Positions 8,244-16,653 of a stretch of DNA of 35,328 nucleotides are shown piece by piece. The DNA is taken from contig JABDEJ010000008.1 of assembly GCA_013287095.1 (NCBI GenBank), forward strand, positions 1 to 35,328, given 5' to 3'. Under the pieces are notes generated by a model that did not search any database, was not told where the DNA came from, and saw nothing but the letters and a program-made list of their open reading frames with translations. Numbering within the stretch: position 1 is the stretch's first letter; each line of letters starts with the position of its first letter. The position numbers and the translations under genes were made by a program. The DNA comes from Bacteroidota bacterium. Its GTDB lineage: Bacteria; Bacteroidota; Bacteroidia; CAILMK01.

Positions 8244-9221
8244 TTACGGGACAATAACAATCCTTTTCCCTTCAAGGTCCTGTCTTTGCCATGCTTTTTC
8301 AATATCCGCAAGGGGTACTTTTTCAATATCAATATGAAACCTGTTTTCCCTGATCCATTCCCATACCAGCTTCAGCGCTTCAGGCAATGCATCTGGCGGA
8401 ATATTGCCGGTACCATATATTTCAAGCCCGGATGTGCGCAACATTTCACCTGTAACGGTAATGCCTGAACCAGCCTTTTCGCCGATGTGAAGATAACGGA
8501 TTCGCTTGGTTGCAAAGCCCGCTTCTTTCGGAACAAATGATTTCATCAGGATTTCCGCGGGGTGTCCCCAAAGAAAATCAATTACGACATGGTACCCGGC
8601 ATCACCAGATTCTTTTTCAAACGCTTTAATCAATTCTTCATCAGGTTGTTGTATGTTTATGACTGCATCTGCACCCAGGCCGGTCAATAATTTCAATGAT
8701 GCTTCATTTCTACCTGTCCCGATCACCTTGCCAGCCCCAAGCATTTTAGCTACCTGAACGGCAATCTTTCCGGATACCCCTGTGGCACCATTGATCAAAA
8801 CCGTTTCGCCCTGTTCGAGTTTTGCCGTATATTTTAAAGGAAGGTAAGATGTAAGAATGGAAGCAGGAAGGGCAGCGGCGAGGCAAGGGTCCACACCTTC
8901 TGGAAGCTTGGCCATATACGCTTTAAACATTTGAGGGACAACCGCTTTCTCCGCCATGGTGCCATAAGGAGGTTTAATGCCTCCAAAAGCTACCATAGTT
9001 CCGTCTTCAAGCATCCCGACCCCGCCATGGCCAACAATGGCCGGAAACCGGGGAAACAATTGCTTGCTTGAATAGTGGGTTCCCTTCGTTGCCATTTTAT
9101 CGAAATTCTCCAGTACAACTGCCTTCACGTGAATGAGAATATCATCCTTTTCGCATATCGGGTCACTGAAATCCTCGTAACGTGGTGTTTCACCGAAATT
9201 GTGCAATACTGCTGCTTTCAT
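8244..9221 (-). CDS. Zinc-independent MDR oxidoreductase (quinone reductase-like)
   Basis: 325 residues from the ATG at 9221; the longer frame to 9275 adds residues unlike the family. MKAAVLHNFGE is a typical medium-chain dehydrogenase start. The Rossmann motif NGATGVSG is at 144-151, followed by AVQVAKMLGAGKVIGTGRN with the Gly/Arg pattern of NADPH users. The catalytic-zinc cysteine and histidine of alcohol dehydrogenases are missing, pointing to the quinone oxidoreductase branch. It is a cytosolic NADPH-dependent reductase of quinones or enones. The Crp/Fnr regulator lies 84 nt upstream on the same strand and could control or be cotranscribed with it. Exact substrate unknown. Confidence 0.85.
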   Translation of the reverse strand: MKAAVLHNFGETPRYEDFSDPICEKDDILIHVKAVVLENFDKMATKGTHYSSKQLFPRFPAIVGHGGVGMLEDGTMVAFGGIKPPYGTMAEKAVVPQMFKAYMAKLPEGVDPCLAAALPASILTSYLPLKYTAKLEQGETVLINGATGVSGKIAVQVAKMLGAGKVIGTGRNEASLKLLTGLGADAVINIQQPDEELIKAFEKESGDAGYHVVIDFLWGHPAEILMKSFVPKEAGFATKRIRYLHIGEKAGSGITVTGEMLRTSGLEIYGTGNIPPDALPEALKLVWEWIRENRFHIDIEKVPLADIEKAWQRQDLEGKRIVIVP

Positions 9222-9305
9222 TTTATTGTTTTTTTCTGCAAAATTCAGCAGCCGCCCTTGCCCGGACGATAACATAAGTTAATAAATGAATGACGGGACT
9301 ATTTA

Positions 9306-9899
9306 TTAACTTAAGATAATGCCCTCCTTCATTAGCCTGTTCCTGATCCGGCTTAACGAAACCGGGGTAATGCCAAGATAAGTGGCGATATAATGCTGTG
9401 GTACCCTCTGGATGATATCCGGGTTTTCTTTCATAAGGTTAAGGTAACGCTCCTCTGGGGTATCCCTGATTAATGAAATAAAAAGCCTCATGTAATGGAA
9501 CTGTCTTTCAAACATAGCATTTAGCATATTATCCTTCATTTCAGGTATTTCATTGATATCTTTCATGATGGTGGTGAGGTCATCTTTATGTATCCAGTGA
9601 AGGATGGACGGCTCTATGGTTTCAATGGAGTAGTAGCTGGGAATACCTTTGCTGAAACTTTCGCCTGACGAAACAATATTGTCCTCAAAGAAAAACTGGA
9701 ATGTCACATCTTTCCCTTTGTTATTGAACCAAACCCGCAAACAACCTTTTTCTATTAAAAATGCCCTTTTGGAAACCTCACCTTCCCTTAGAAGGATCGT
9801 TTTTGCAGGGACTTCCATTCTATGGTAATAACTTATGTATTTGTCCCATTTATCTTTGAGTTGCGGGAAGAGTTCCCGGAATTTATCAAAAATATTCAC
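9306..9899 (-). CDS. Crp/Fnr family transcriptional regulator
   Basis: 197 residues: a cyclic-nucleotide-binding-type beta-roll (about 25-115; PAKTILLREGEVSKRAFLIEKGCLRVW) and a C-terminal helix-turn-helix (QHYIATYLGITPVSLSRIRNRL). The frame upstream is closed by a stop 12 nt before, and the only start available is GTG at 9899. It belongs to the common Bacteroidota group in which the beta-roll lacks the usual cAMP-binding arginine-rich cassette and the Fe-S cysteines of Fnr, so the signal is unknown. These regulators often sit next to an oxidoreductase that they control, here the MDR gene 84 nt downstream. Confidence 0.9.
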   Translation of the reverse strand: MNIFDKFRELFPQLKDKWDKYISYYHRMEVPAKTILLREGEVSKRAFLIEKGCLRVWFNNKGKDVTFQFFFEDNIVSSGESFSKGIPSYYSIETIEPSILHWIHKDDLTTIMKDINEIPEMKDNMLNAMFERQFHYMRLFISLIRDTPEERYLNLMKENPDIIQRVPQHYIATYLGITPVSLSRIRNRLMKEGIILS

Positions 9900-9954
9900 T
9901 TTACTTTTTCACATTTTAATATTCAGAATACAATTCCCAGATTGAGAGCTCAGT

Positions 9955-11862
9955 TTATTCAACCACAAACTTTTTGCTGTAGGATGATTGGCCGGAAGTT
10001 ATTGAAAGAATATAGGTTCCTTTTTTAAGAGGGGCCGTTGAAAAGGTAAACATGTTTTTACCCTCTAAAACATTTTCCTGTAGCAAACTTGTCACCAAAC
10101 TCCCTTTCAGATCATAAATCCTGAAACTGTAATAATCTTCCCTCGGACAAACAAACCCAACATTTATAGGCTTGTAGTTTTCTGTTGGTACGGGATAAAC
10201 CGATAAATGAGAACCTAAATCCTGGTTGACACTTATACCTGCCGGATATTGATATAGGGGACTTTGTATTTCTGATATCCGTGCTGCATTTCCCCTGACC
10301 GCAGTAATACCAGTCCCTATCACACGTGCATAAAATGCGGCAGCCCATGCCCTGCCTGGCTCATTATACCGGCGCTGCACGCCCGAATAATCTCCCCAAC
10401 GCTCGGTATTGCTGGAAACCTGTGCAAAACTGGTTCCTGAAAAAAGCCTGATTGATGACGAATAGTTACCTCCTTTATAAAAAACAGTCGAATTTCCCGG
10501 GAAGGTGGTATCTGAGGTATGGTCGAAAACAATTATGGCATCATCATCTCCTGCATGAATACCCGCATAAGCTATGGAAGGATACCCATATTCCAAAGTG
10601 TCGCCCAGTATATTAATTGAAACTGAAGGGGAAGCGCCCACGTTAGAAATAATACCATGCATAAAACCTGCTTTGCCCGCTGAAGTAACACTGTTGCCAA
10701 CAAACTGAATAGTATTATTTTCGATGAAAGCGTCGAGGACCCTGGCATCATTTGTTTGCAATGTCCTGATAACCTTAGCTGTGGATGGTTGGTGCGCGTT
10801 TGGGGCTACACCATATTTATTTGTTTTGGAATGAAGCAAATCTATTGAAAGAGTTGACGAGGCATCGCTGAGCAACCCGCTTATTTTTAATAAAAATATA
10901 CTGTCGGTTTGATTTGAGAAGCTTTTATCTGAAATAAAATAGCTTTCAGGCCCGGTGAGTGCTGACCCTCCCTGTACCGGACAAATATAGCGGACATTAA
11001 TGCCGTTGTAAGAGATGCCACTGTGCAATTTAATCTTAAGAGTGCCGCCATCATATCCGGATGATTTGTCTATTTGCCATATATAATCCTGCTTAAAGCC
11101 TTTCTGCCAGGTTTTACTACTGTCAAGTACAGCATTGAGGGTAATGAAAAGTTCATTTTGGGTTATTTTTATGATAGGGAAATCACTCCATGTTGTGTCT
11201 TTTAACGGATTACCGGGTATTTTGTACAGGTTCCAGGTTCCGGTCGGATCATTTGTCTGTGAAAAACCAATGATTGCATGAGTATTTGAATCAAACGAAC
11301 TATTCAGGAAAACGGTAATAAAACGATCCGCACCTTCGTCATACAATACCCTCGGATCATATTTCCCTTGTGGCAGGCCAAGGGTGTCGCTGAACGCAGC
11401 AAGTGAAAAATTTTTTATCAGGGTACCTGTAGAATCATATACGTTTAAAGATGAATTACGGGCAGATATTATTTTTCCGGCATTGGACACAGCTATACTA
11501 TTGTCATCCGGGACGCCTCCGTCGAAACTATTCCCCTCAAAATTCTTGAGTTCATGTGGCGCAATTAAAGTGCCTCCTTGTTTGTTTTGAGGTTGGGGTG
11601 AACCAGGGATCGGATGAACTTTTGCCTTGGAAGCATTCAGTTCACTATCATCGAACTCTGTTGATATTCCTGGTTTTGGCATTTCAATATATTGCAGTTT
11701 AGGGAAATAATCATTCTTAATACCCTGTACATTAACGGTAGCAGCTCGAGGCACGTCAATAACCAAAGGCTCATGCTCTTTCACAATCGCTTGTGCAGAA
11801 GAATGAAACGAAAAGTCTAAACTTAATGCGAATACTCCCAATATTAATAAATATCTCTTCAT
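9955..11862 (-). CDS. Secreted protein with T9SS type A sorting domain
   Basis: 635 residues from the ATG at 11862; a TTG 18 nt earlier is possible but would spoil the signal peptide MKRYLLILGVFALSLDFSFHSSAQ. The C-terminal 85 residues (LSVYPVPTENYKPINVG to YSKKFVVE) form a T9SS type A domain with the GTYILSI strand. The middle (about 100-540) has repeated strands such as GGVPDDNSIAVSNAGKIIS and YDPRVLYDEGADRFITVF, like a beta-propeller, but I do not recognise a named family or catalytic site. It should be surface-exposed or released. A candidate -7 element TAGATTTG lies 36 nt upstream. The divergent intergenic region holds the phased TTAA array. Confidence 0.85.
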   Translation of the reverse strand: MKRYLLILGVFALSLDFSFHSSAQAIVKEHEPLVIDVPRAATVNVQGIKNDYFPKLQYIEMPKPGISTEFDDSELNASKAKVHPIPGSPQPQNKQGGTLIAPHELKNFEGNSFDGGVPDDNSIAVSNAGKIISARNSSLNVYDSTGTLIKNFSLAAFSDTLGLPQGKYDPRVLYDEGADRFITVFLNSSFDSNTHAIIGFSQTNDPTGTWNLYKIPGNPLKDTTWSDFPIIKITQNELFITLNAVLDSSKTWQKGFKQDYIWQIDKSSGYDGGTLKIKLHSGISYNGINVRYICPVQGGSALTGPESYFISDKSFSNQTDSIFLLKISGLLSDASSTLSIDLLHSKTNKYGVAPNAHQPSTAKVIRTLQTNDARVLDAFIENNTIQFVGNSVTSAGKAGFMHGIISNVGASPSVSINILGDTLEYGYPSIAYAGIHAGDDDAIIVFDHTSDTTFPGNSTVFYKGGNYSSSIRLFSGTSFAQVSSNTERWGDYSGVQRRYNEPGRAWAAAFYARVIGTGITAVRGNAARISEIQSPLYQYPAGISVNQDLGSHLSVYPVPTENYKPINVGFVCPREDYYSFRIYDLKGSLVTSLLQENVLEGKNMFTFSTAPLKKGTYILSITSGQSSYSKKFVVE

Positions 11863-11897
11863 ACTTGTAATTTGAATCAAATATACAGGAATCAGGC

Positions 11898-11905
11898 CAA
11901 ATCTA
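11898..11905 (-). promoter_or_regulatory. Candidate -7 element for the gene ending at 9955
   Basis: On the minus strand this reads TAGATTTG, an exact TAnnTTTG match, 36 nt before the ATG at 11862. No TTG is found at the expected -33 distance, so support is partial. Confidence 0.4.
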
Positions 11906-11963
11906 AAATTTCAATTACCCAAATGCGGCTTGGTCGTTGCTTACAAAGTGTCACTTTTATTGT

Positions 11964-12044
11964 ATTAACATCTCATTAACAAAAGTTTAATTGTGGTTAA
12001 CATTCCGTTAATACCCCGTTAACAAAAGTTTGGATTTCATTAAC
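11964..12044. repeat. Helically phased array of TTAA-core repeats
   Basis: Seven TTAA cores begin at 11965, 11976, 11987, 11997, 12008, 12019 and 12040. The one gap, near 12030, holds a degenerate copy (TTGG). Steps are 11, 11, 10, 11, 11 and 21 bp, close to one DNA turn. Most units read RTTAACA plus 4 variable bases. The array lies in the divergent region between two genes and ends where the -33 element of the 12103 gene would be expected. I infer a binding-site array or a degenerate minisatellite. Confidence 0.75.
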
Positions 12045-12066
12045 AACGCTTCTCTTTTTTATAAAG

Positions 12067-12074
12067 TTGCTTTG
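12067..12074 (+). promoter_or_regulatory. Candidate -7 element for the 12103 gene
   Basis: TTGCTTTG differs from TAnnTTTG by one base and lies 28 nt before the ATG. No TTG is present at the -33 distance; instead the last TTAA repeat (12039-12044) occupies that place, which would suit an activator-dependent promoter. Confidence 0.4.
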
Positions 12075-12102
12075 CATAAAATCATTGATTAAAAGCAAAC
12101 AA

Positions 12103-13563
12103 ATGAAACACACTTCTACATTCATTATTTTAAACCTTTTTAGCATTCTAAATGCGAATTCAAAAACCAAAAACCCCGACTATTTATTAGGATGCTGGGA
12201 AAAGCAAGTGAACCCCATCAACCGTCAATATCTTGCATTTGATTATAAAGAAAGCGCTTATAGGTTATACCATAGTTTTGAACCCTGGCAACAGATCAAT
12301 TCAAAAACCGCCGGAAACATCCTTATTAACAGCACTTATTTTTATCAAAAAGAAAGCTTAAAAACAGTAAAACATATTTATAAATCCCAGACCCAATTTG
12401 ATAAGAATGCATTGCTATTTATGGATCTTGGAGATACCGTCTTATCTAAAGTTTCAAAAACTGATTTCCTGGAAGAACCTATTGATATAGCGAGATATAA
12501 TCCTGCTTTTATTATTGATAAATTCAAACAAAAAAATGCCAGGATCAGCCTAACAAGCAATGATAGTTTCGCTGTTTACACAATGATTATCAACAAAATA
12601 ATAGTTAATCTCTTTGTCAGAAAAATGGATTCGTTGGCCGTAAAAATGACAACTATGCAAGACAATGAATTGTATGGGGATGTTATAAATACTTACAACT
12701 ACCAGGACTTCATTAAAGTGAAGGGTACGACCCTTGCAAAATCCATTTATGTCGAAAAAACAAACGGCAAAGTTCATGATACGATTATTATCAGTTCAGC
12801 CTCAATTATTGAAAACCGGGAAACCGGACTGGCAAAGCCATACGGTTATAAAATGAAAACAGCTAAAAAGTCAAAACCGGATTTTAACATCGAATCTTAT
12901 GGTGATCGCATCTATTTTGTGAATATGAAACATACGGATGATAAAGTGATGATTGTTGAATTTAAGAATTTTATGCTCTGTGCAGAAGCTCCTCTCAGCA
13001 GTGTCAATGGCGAACTGATCATCAAAGAAGCTAAGAAAATAGCCCCTTCGAAGCCGGTGAAATATTTTACTTTTTGCCATTTCCATCCACATTACATTGG
13101 AGGTATCAGGGCATTTATTCATGAAGGTTCTTCTATTCTATGCCCTGCGCCAGATAGTTCTTACGTACAGTATTTGAGTTCCAACCGACACACAATTAAC
13201 CCCGACCGCCTACAATCAGAGCCGCAACCTTTGAAAATGGAATTAATAAAGGACAGTTTTACGGTGACTGATGGTTCTTATTCAATGAAAATCTATTTCA
13301 TTGGTAAAAAATCACAACATACAAATGATTATATGATCTACTATTTCCCGAAAGAAAAATTGGTATTTGAGGGGGACCTGGTATGGATGAAAAAGGATGC
13401 AAAACCTGCTAAAGCCGGGAAAAGGGATGCTGGTCTCTACAATGCTATTAAAGATATGAAAATAGATGTTTCAACCATTGTACAATCCTGGCCTGTAAAT
13501 AATTATAATATAAAAACAGTGATTCCTTTTAGTGAACTCGAAGAATCTGTTAATATTAAATAA
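12103..13563 (+). CDS. Exported metallo-beta-lactamase-fold protein, altered metal motif
   Basis: 486 residues from the ATG at 12103, with a weak N-terminal signal (MKHTSTFIILNLFSILNANS). Residues up to about 280 form a Bacteroidota-type N-terminal region that I do not recognise. The C-terminal part resembles the metallo-beta-lactamase fold: the usual HxHxDHxGG appears as HFHPHYIGG (326-334), so the Asp is His330 and the second His is Tyr331. Later ligand positions look intact: H406 in QHTND and D425 in FEGDLVW. It could bind one metal or none, so hydrolase activity is uncertain. It converges on tilS, with the two coding regions overlapping by 8 nt and no terminator between them. Confidence 0.7.
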   Translation: MKHTSTFIILNLFSILNANSKTKNPDYLLGCWEKQVNPINRQYLAFDYKESAYRLYHSFEPWQQINSKTAGNILINSTYFYQKESLKTVKHIYKSQTQFDKNALLFMDLGDTVLSKVSKTDFLEEPIDIARYNPAFIIDKFKQKNARISLTSNDSFAVYTMIINKIIVNLFVRKMDSLAVKMTTMQDNELYGDVINTYNYQDFIKVKGTTLAKSIYVEKTNGKVHDTIIISSASIIENRETGLAKPYGYKMKTAKKSKPDFNIESYGDRIYFVNMKHTDDKVMIVEFKNFMLCAEAPLSSVNGELIIKEAKKIAPSKPVKYFTFCHFHPHYIGGIRAFIHEGSSILCPAPDSSYVQYLSSNRHTINPDRLQSEPQPLKMELIKDSFTVTDGSYSMKIYFIGKKSQHTNDYMIYYFPKEKLVFEGDLVWMKKDAKPAKAGKRDAGLYNAIKDMKIDVSTIVQSWPVNNYNIKTVIPFSELEESVNIK

Positions 13564-14899
13564 CAGAAGTTGACTCGATCTTTAGCACATTACGCGTCCT
13601 TTCGCTCACTTTAAAATGATCATCAATGCGCCTGCCTACCACCCAGCAAATATCATTTCCGGAGCAAATGACAAGCTGATTTTCTTTTTTCTTGCGATCA
13701 AGCTTTAAGTCCGTTAAAAAATCACTGATTTTTTTTCGTCCTCTTAGCCCAAATGGCTTGAAAGAATCCCCATGCTCCCATTTGCGGATAAGTAATGGAA
13801 ATTGAATTTTATCCTGGTCAAGAAATGCAATGGAAGGGTCGCTAAGATTAAGTATTACAGCCCTTTGGTTTGAATTTATGTCAAAATTATAAGAGCCGCA
13901 AATAGCAGAAGATTGTCCTTTTTTAATAATCACATTTTCAATGTCATTCATCGTAATGGCCTCAACACTGACATACTCCCGGTCTTTGATCATCCTATAT
14001 CCGGGGCTTGTAAAAATTTTGCTTTCGGTTTCATACAGGGATAAAAACAATTCTTCTACCTGTGTATAATTGAAGCCAAATCGCTCAATCCATCCGAAAA
14101 AAATTTCCGGAAGCACATTGTGTGCTTTTAAATCCAGGACAGATACTTCTATTCCAGATTGGCTGGCTATAACTATCTCATTATTGATATTTTTGCTATA
14201 CACATTCACCCACTGTTCTATCTGATGCCGCCGTGCCGCAGCCCGGTAAAGTGTTTCAGATATTTCTGGGTTTATTTGCCTCAAAAGTGGGATTACTTCA
14301 TTCCGGATCAGGTTTCGCTGATACTTGTTTTCTGAATTGCTTTTGTCTTCCCTGTGATCATGCTTTTTATAGGAAGCGTACTCTGAAATTTCTTGTTTCG
14401 AAGCAAATAACAATGGCCTGATAATATGATTATTTTTCGGAAGGATGCCATGCAAACCCTTTAATACACTTCCCTTTATAAGATTTAAAAGGATCGTTTC
14501 TGCAACATCATCCTGATGGTGGGCCGTCGCAAGATATTTATAATCACTACTCTTTAGGATTTCTTCAAACCACGCGTAACGAAGATCACGGGCAGCCATT
14601 TGGATAGACAACCCGTATTCAATGGAGTATATTTCCGTATCAAATTTTTTTATATAGAAAGGTGCTTCCAGTCTATCAGCGAGTGCTTTAACGAATGCTT
14701 CATCGGCTTCTGATTCGGCGTCCCTGAGTTGAAAATTACAATGTGCGATGGCAAATTTAAATCCTGCGCGGTGAAATAAATGTGCCATTACTACAGAATC
14801 CACTCCCCCACTCACGGCAAGCAAAATTTTGTCATCAGGGCCAAAAAGATCCTTTTCTTTGACAAACTGTTTGAACTTATTATAGAAGTTATTTCGCAA
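13556..14899 (-). CDS. tilS: tRNA(Ile)-lysidine synthase
   Basis: 447 residues. Attaches lysine to C34 of the CAU-anticodon tRNA-Ile so that it reads AUA; an essential cytosolic enzyme. The PP-loop SGGVDS is at residues 30-35, followed by the family motifs AHCNFQLRDAESEADE and ATAHHQDDVAETILLNLIKGS. The C-terminal TilS domain is present (PFGLRGRKKISDFLTDLKLDRKKK). A stop in frame closes the upstream region and TTG at 14899 is the only usual start codon that keeps the N-terminus. It lies 72 nt downstream of bshC on the same strand and may be cotranscribed. Confidence 0.95.
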   Translation of the reverse strand: MRNNFYNKFKQFVKEKDLFGPDDKILLAVSGGVDSVVMAHLFHRAGFKFAIAHCNFQLRDAESEADEAFVKALADRLEAPFYIKKFDTEIYSIEYGLSIQMAARDLRYAWFEEILKSSDYKYLATAHHQDDVAETILLNLIKGSVLKGLHGILPKNNHIIRPLLFASKQEISEYASYKKHDHREDKSNSENKYQRNLIRNEVIPLLRQINPEISETLYRAAARRHQIEQWVNVYSKNINNEIVIASQSGIEVSVLDLKAHNVLPEIFFGWIERFGFNYTQVEELFLSLYETESKIFTSPGYRMIKDREYVSVEAITMNDIENVIIKKGQSSAICGSYNFDINSNQRAVILNLSDPSIAFLDQDKIQFPLLIRKWEHGDSFKPFGLRGRKKISDFLTDLKLDRKKKENQLVICSGNDICWVVGRRIDDHFKVSERTRNVLKIESTSVI

Positions 14900-14971
14900 G
14901 GATATTAAAATTTCATAAGACTAATGAACAGCATACTCTGATGCGAAGCAATTTTTGAATCTTTTAATCTT

Positions 14972-16567
14972 TCAATTTTCAATAAATATGTGACAGACAG
15001 CATCCAAAGGATTAAATTCCTTAACCAACGTATCAATCCAGTCCTCACCATATTGCAGATAATAAGGAATGAAATTATCATACCTTTCCTGCAATTCGCC
15101 TTCCGGATAAAAGGATGCATATATTTTATCAATTTTGGCAACCTTCTTTTCCTGGAGCTCCAGTTGTTTCTGGTGGATATCGTTTTTCCATTTACGAACT
15201 TCCTTTGCCTGCAGGTTCATCTGCTTTACGATATTAGCCGCCAGGTCACTCGGAAGACTTTGTAAATCATTTCGCAGCTTTTCGTATTGATCTAAAATGA
15301 CAATAGTGTCTTTTTCAGAATCATGCTCAAGATCATTTTCCTGATAGAATTTAAACCTGAGGTCTTCCAGGCTCAGAAACAGATCTTCAGGTTTTAACTT
15401 CAGCATTTCAATGTATTCCGCTGCTTTTTTTCCTATAATCAGGGCAGAATCCCTTACCAATAGCTGCGGAAAAAAAACATTGCCTGCATCAAATGCCCCC
15501 TTCAGTTCCAGCCAGTAGGCAATCTCATGGTTGCCACCAATATAAGACAGGTTTGGAAGGATCAATTCCTCATAAATTGGCCGTAATACCACGTTTGGAC
15601 TAAAATGCTCCGGATTTTGGTGGAGTTCTCCTTTTAATTCTTCGGCAGTCCAGCTTTTATCAGAACCAAGAACTTTGTACACTCCATTCTCATAAACAAT
15701 CCTATCACGCCGGTTGCCACCCAGATAAAAGACATTTATCTCCCTGGGAGATAACGGAAGCTTATAACTTTTTTGAAGCGTGTTAATTGTAATATTGATA
15801 GCCTTAAAAAAAACATTATCAAACATATCCTTTTCAAGAACCGGGATTAATGCATGTTTTAAAGCCGGGGAGTCTGCATCCATTGCGACAAGCCCATAAT
15901 CTTTAAACAGTTCGTTAACAATATACCTGGTAGCATCTGCAAGCGTGTTATGCTTTAAATACGCATCACTGAAAAGGCTTAACAACTCCTTGCCTCCTTC
16001 ACTGTTTGTAGTAAGTTTTCCCAATTCATCTACCAATGTTTCCAGCGAATGAGGGTCCAATCTTCCGGTAGCACCTGCCTGGTTTTCATCCCATTTCAAT
16101 GTTTTGCCCCAGATATGAAAATGATTGATCTCTTCAAGGTCATGATCTTCGGAAGCCATCCAATAAACGGGCACAAAATGATAATTGGGATACTTCTGTT
16201 TCAGTATTTTAGCATAACTAATGGCCGAGGCAATCTTGTAGATAAAATACAATGGTCCGGTGAAGATATGAATCTGTTGTCCGGTAGTTATGGTGAAAGT
16301 ATTTTCATCAAGAAGTGAGTTGATATTATCCTCAACTTGCTTATTCTCTTTTTGATCAAAATAACCGGAATATTGTTTCTTTAACGACTCTACGAGTACT
16401 TGCCTGTTTATAGGATATGATTTCCGCTTTTCGATGGCTGCGGCCATGCCCGACAAATCAGGCGAAAAATCATAAAGATTTTTTAGGGATTCATTACCAG
16501 AAATATAATCAGCACTTAGCTTATGGATCTGGCCCGTTTGAACCAAAGGAATATTAATACATCGCAT
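14972..16567 (-). CDS. bshC: Bacillithiol biosynthesis cysteine-adding enzyme
   Basis: 531 residues from the ATG at 16567; the extra TTG at 16588 is not needed. BshC adds cysteine to glucosamine-malate, the last step of bacillithiol synthesis, in the cytosol. Diagnostic stretches are FTITTGQQIHIFTGPLYFIYK and the HIGH-like/TGQQ class fold with YHFVPVYWMASEDHDLEEI, then LSYIGGNHEIAYWLELKGAF. A long helical coiled-coil follows (about 430-490). BshC is common in Bacteroidota and Firmicutes; bshA and bshB are not in the window. A TACTTTG promoter-like element lies at 16586-16592 on the minus strand, so the leader may be about 13 nt. Confidence 0.95.
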   Translation of the reverse strand: MRCINIPLVQTGQIHKLSADYISGNESLKNLYDFSPDLSGMAAAIEKRKSYPINRQVLVESLKKQYSGYFDQKENKQVEDNINSLLDENTFTITTGQQIHIFTGPLYFIYKIASAISYAKILKQKYPNYHFVPVYWMASEDHDLEEINHFHIWGKTLKWDENQAGATGRLDPHSLETLVDELGKLTTNSEGGKELLSLFSDAYLKHNTLADATRYIVNELFKDYGLVAMDADSPALKHALIPVLEKDMFDNVFFKAINITINTLQKSYKLPLSPREINVFYLGGNRRDRIVYENGVYKVLGSDKSWTAEELKGELHQNPEHFSPNVVLRPIYEELILPNLSYIGGNHEIAYWLELKGAFDAGNVFFPQLLVRDSALIIGKKAAEYIEMLKLKPEDLFLSLEDLRFKFYQENDLEHDSEKDTIVILDQYEKLRNDLQSLPSDLAANIVKQMNLQAKEVRKWKNDIHQKQLELQEKKVAKIDKIYASFYPEGELQERYDNFIPYYLQYGEDWIDTLVKEFNPLDAVCHIFIEN

Positions 16568-16653
16568 GGATGGTGTTTTATAGTGCAAAGTAAGTGGTAA
16601 ATATTGAGAAACCCTTTTTGTATTTCTTACTGACGCTCCTCACTTTTCACCTC

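Noticed and set aside
14905..15141. 78-codon minus-strand frame overlapping the end of bshC
   Set aside because: Shadow frame of bshC with no start context; the BshC sequence continues in the other frame to its normal end.
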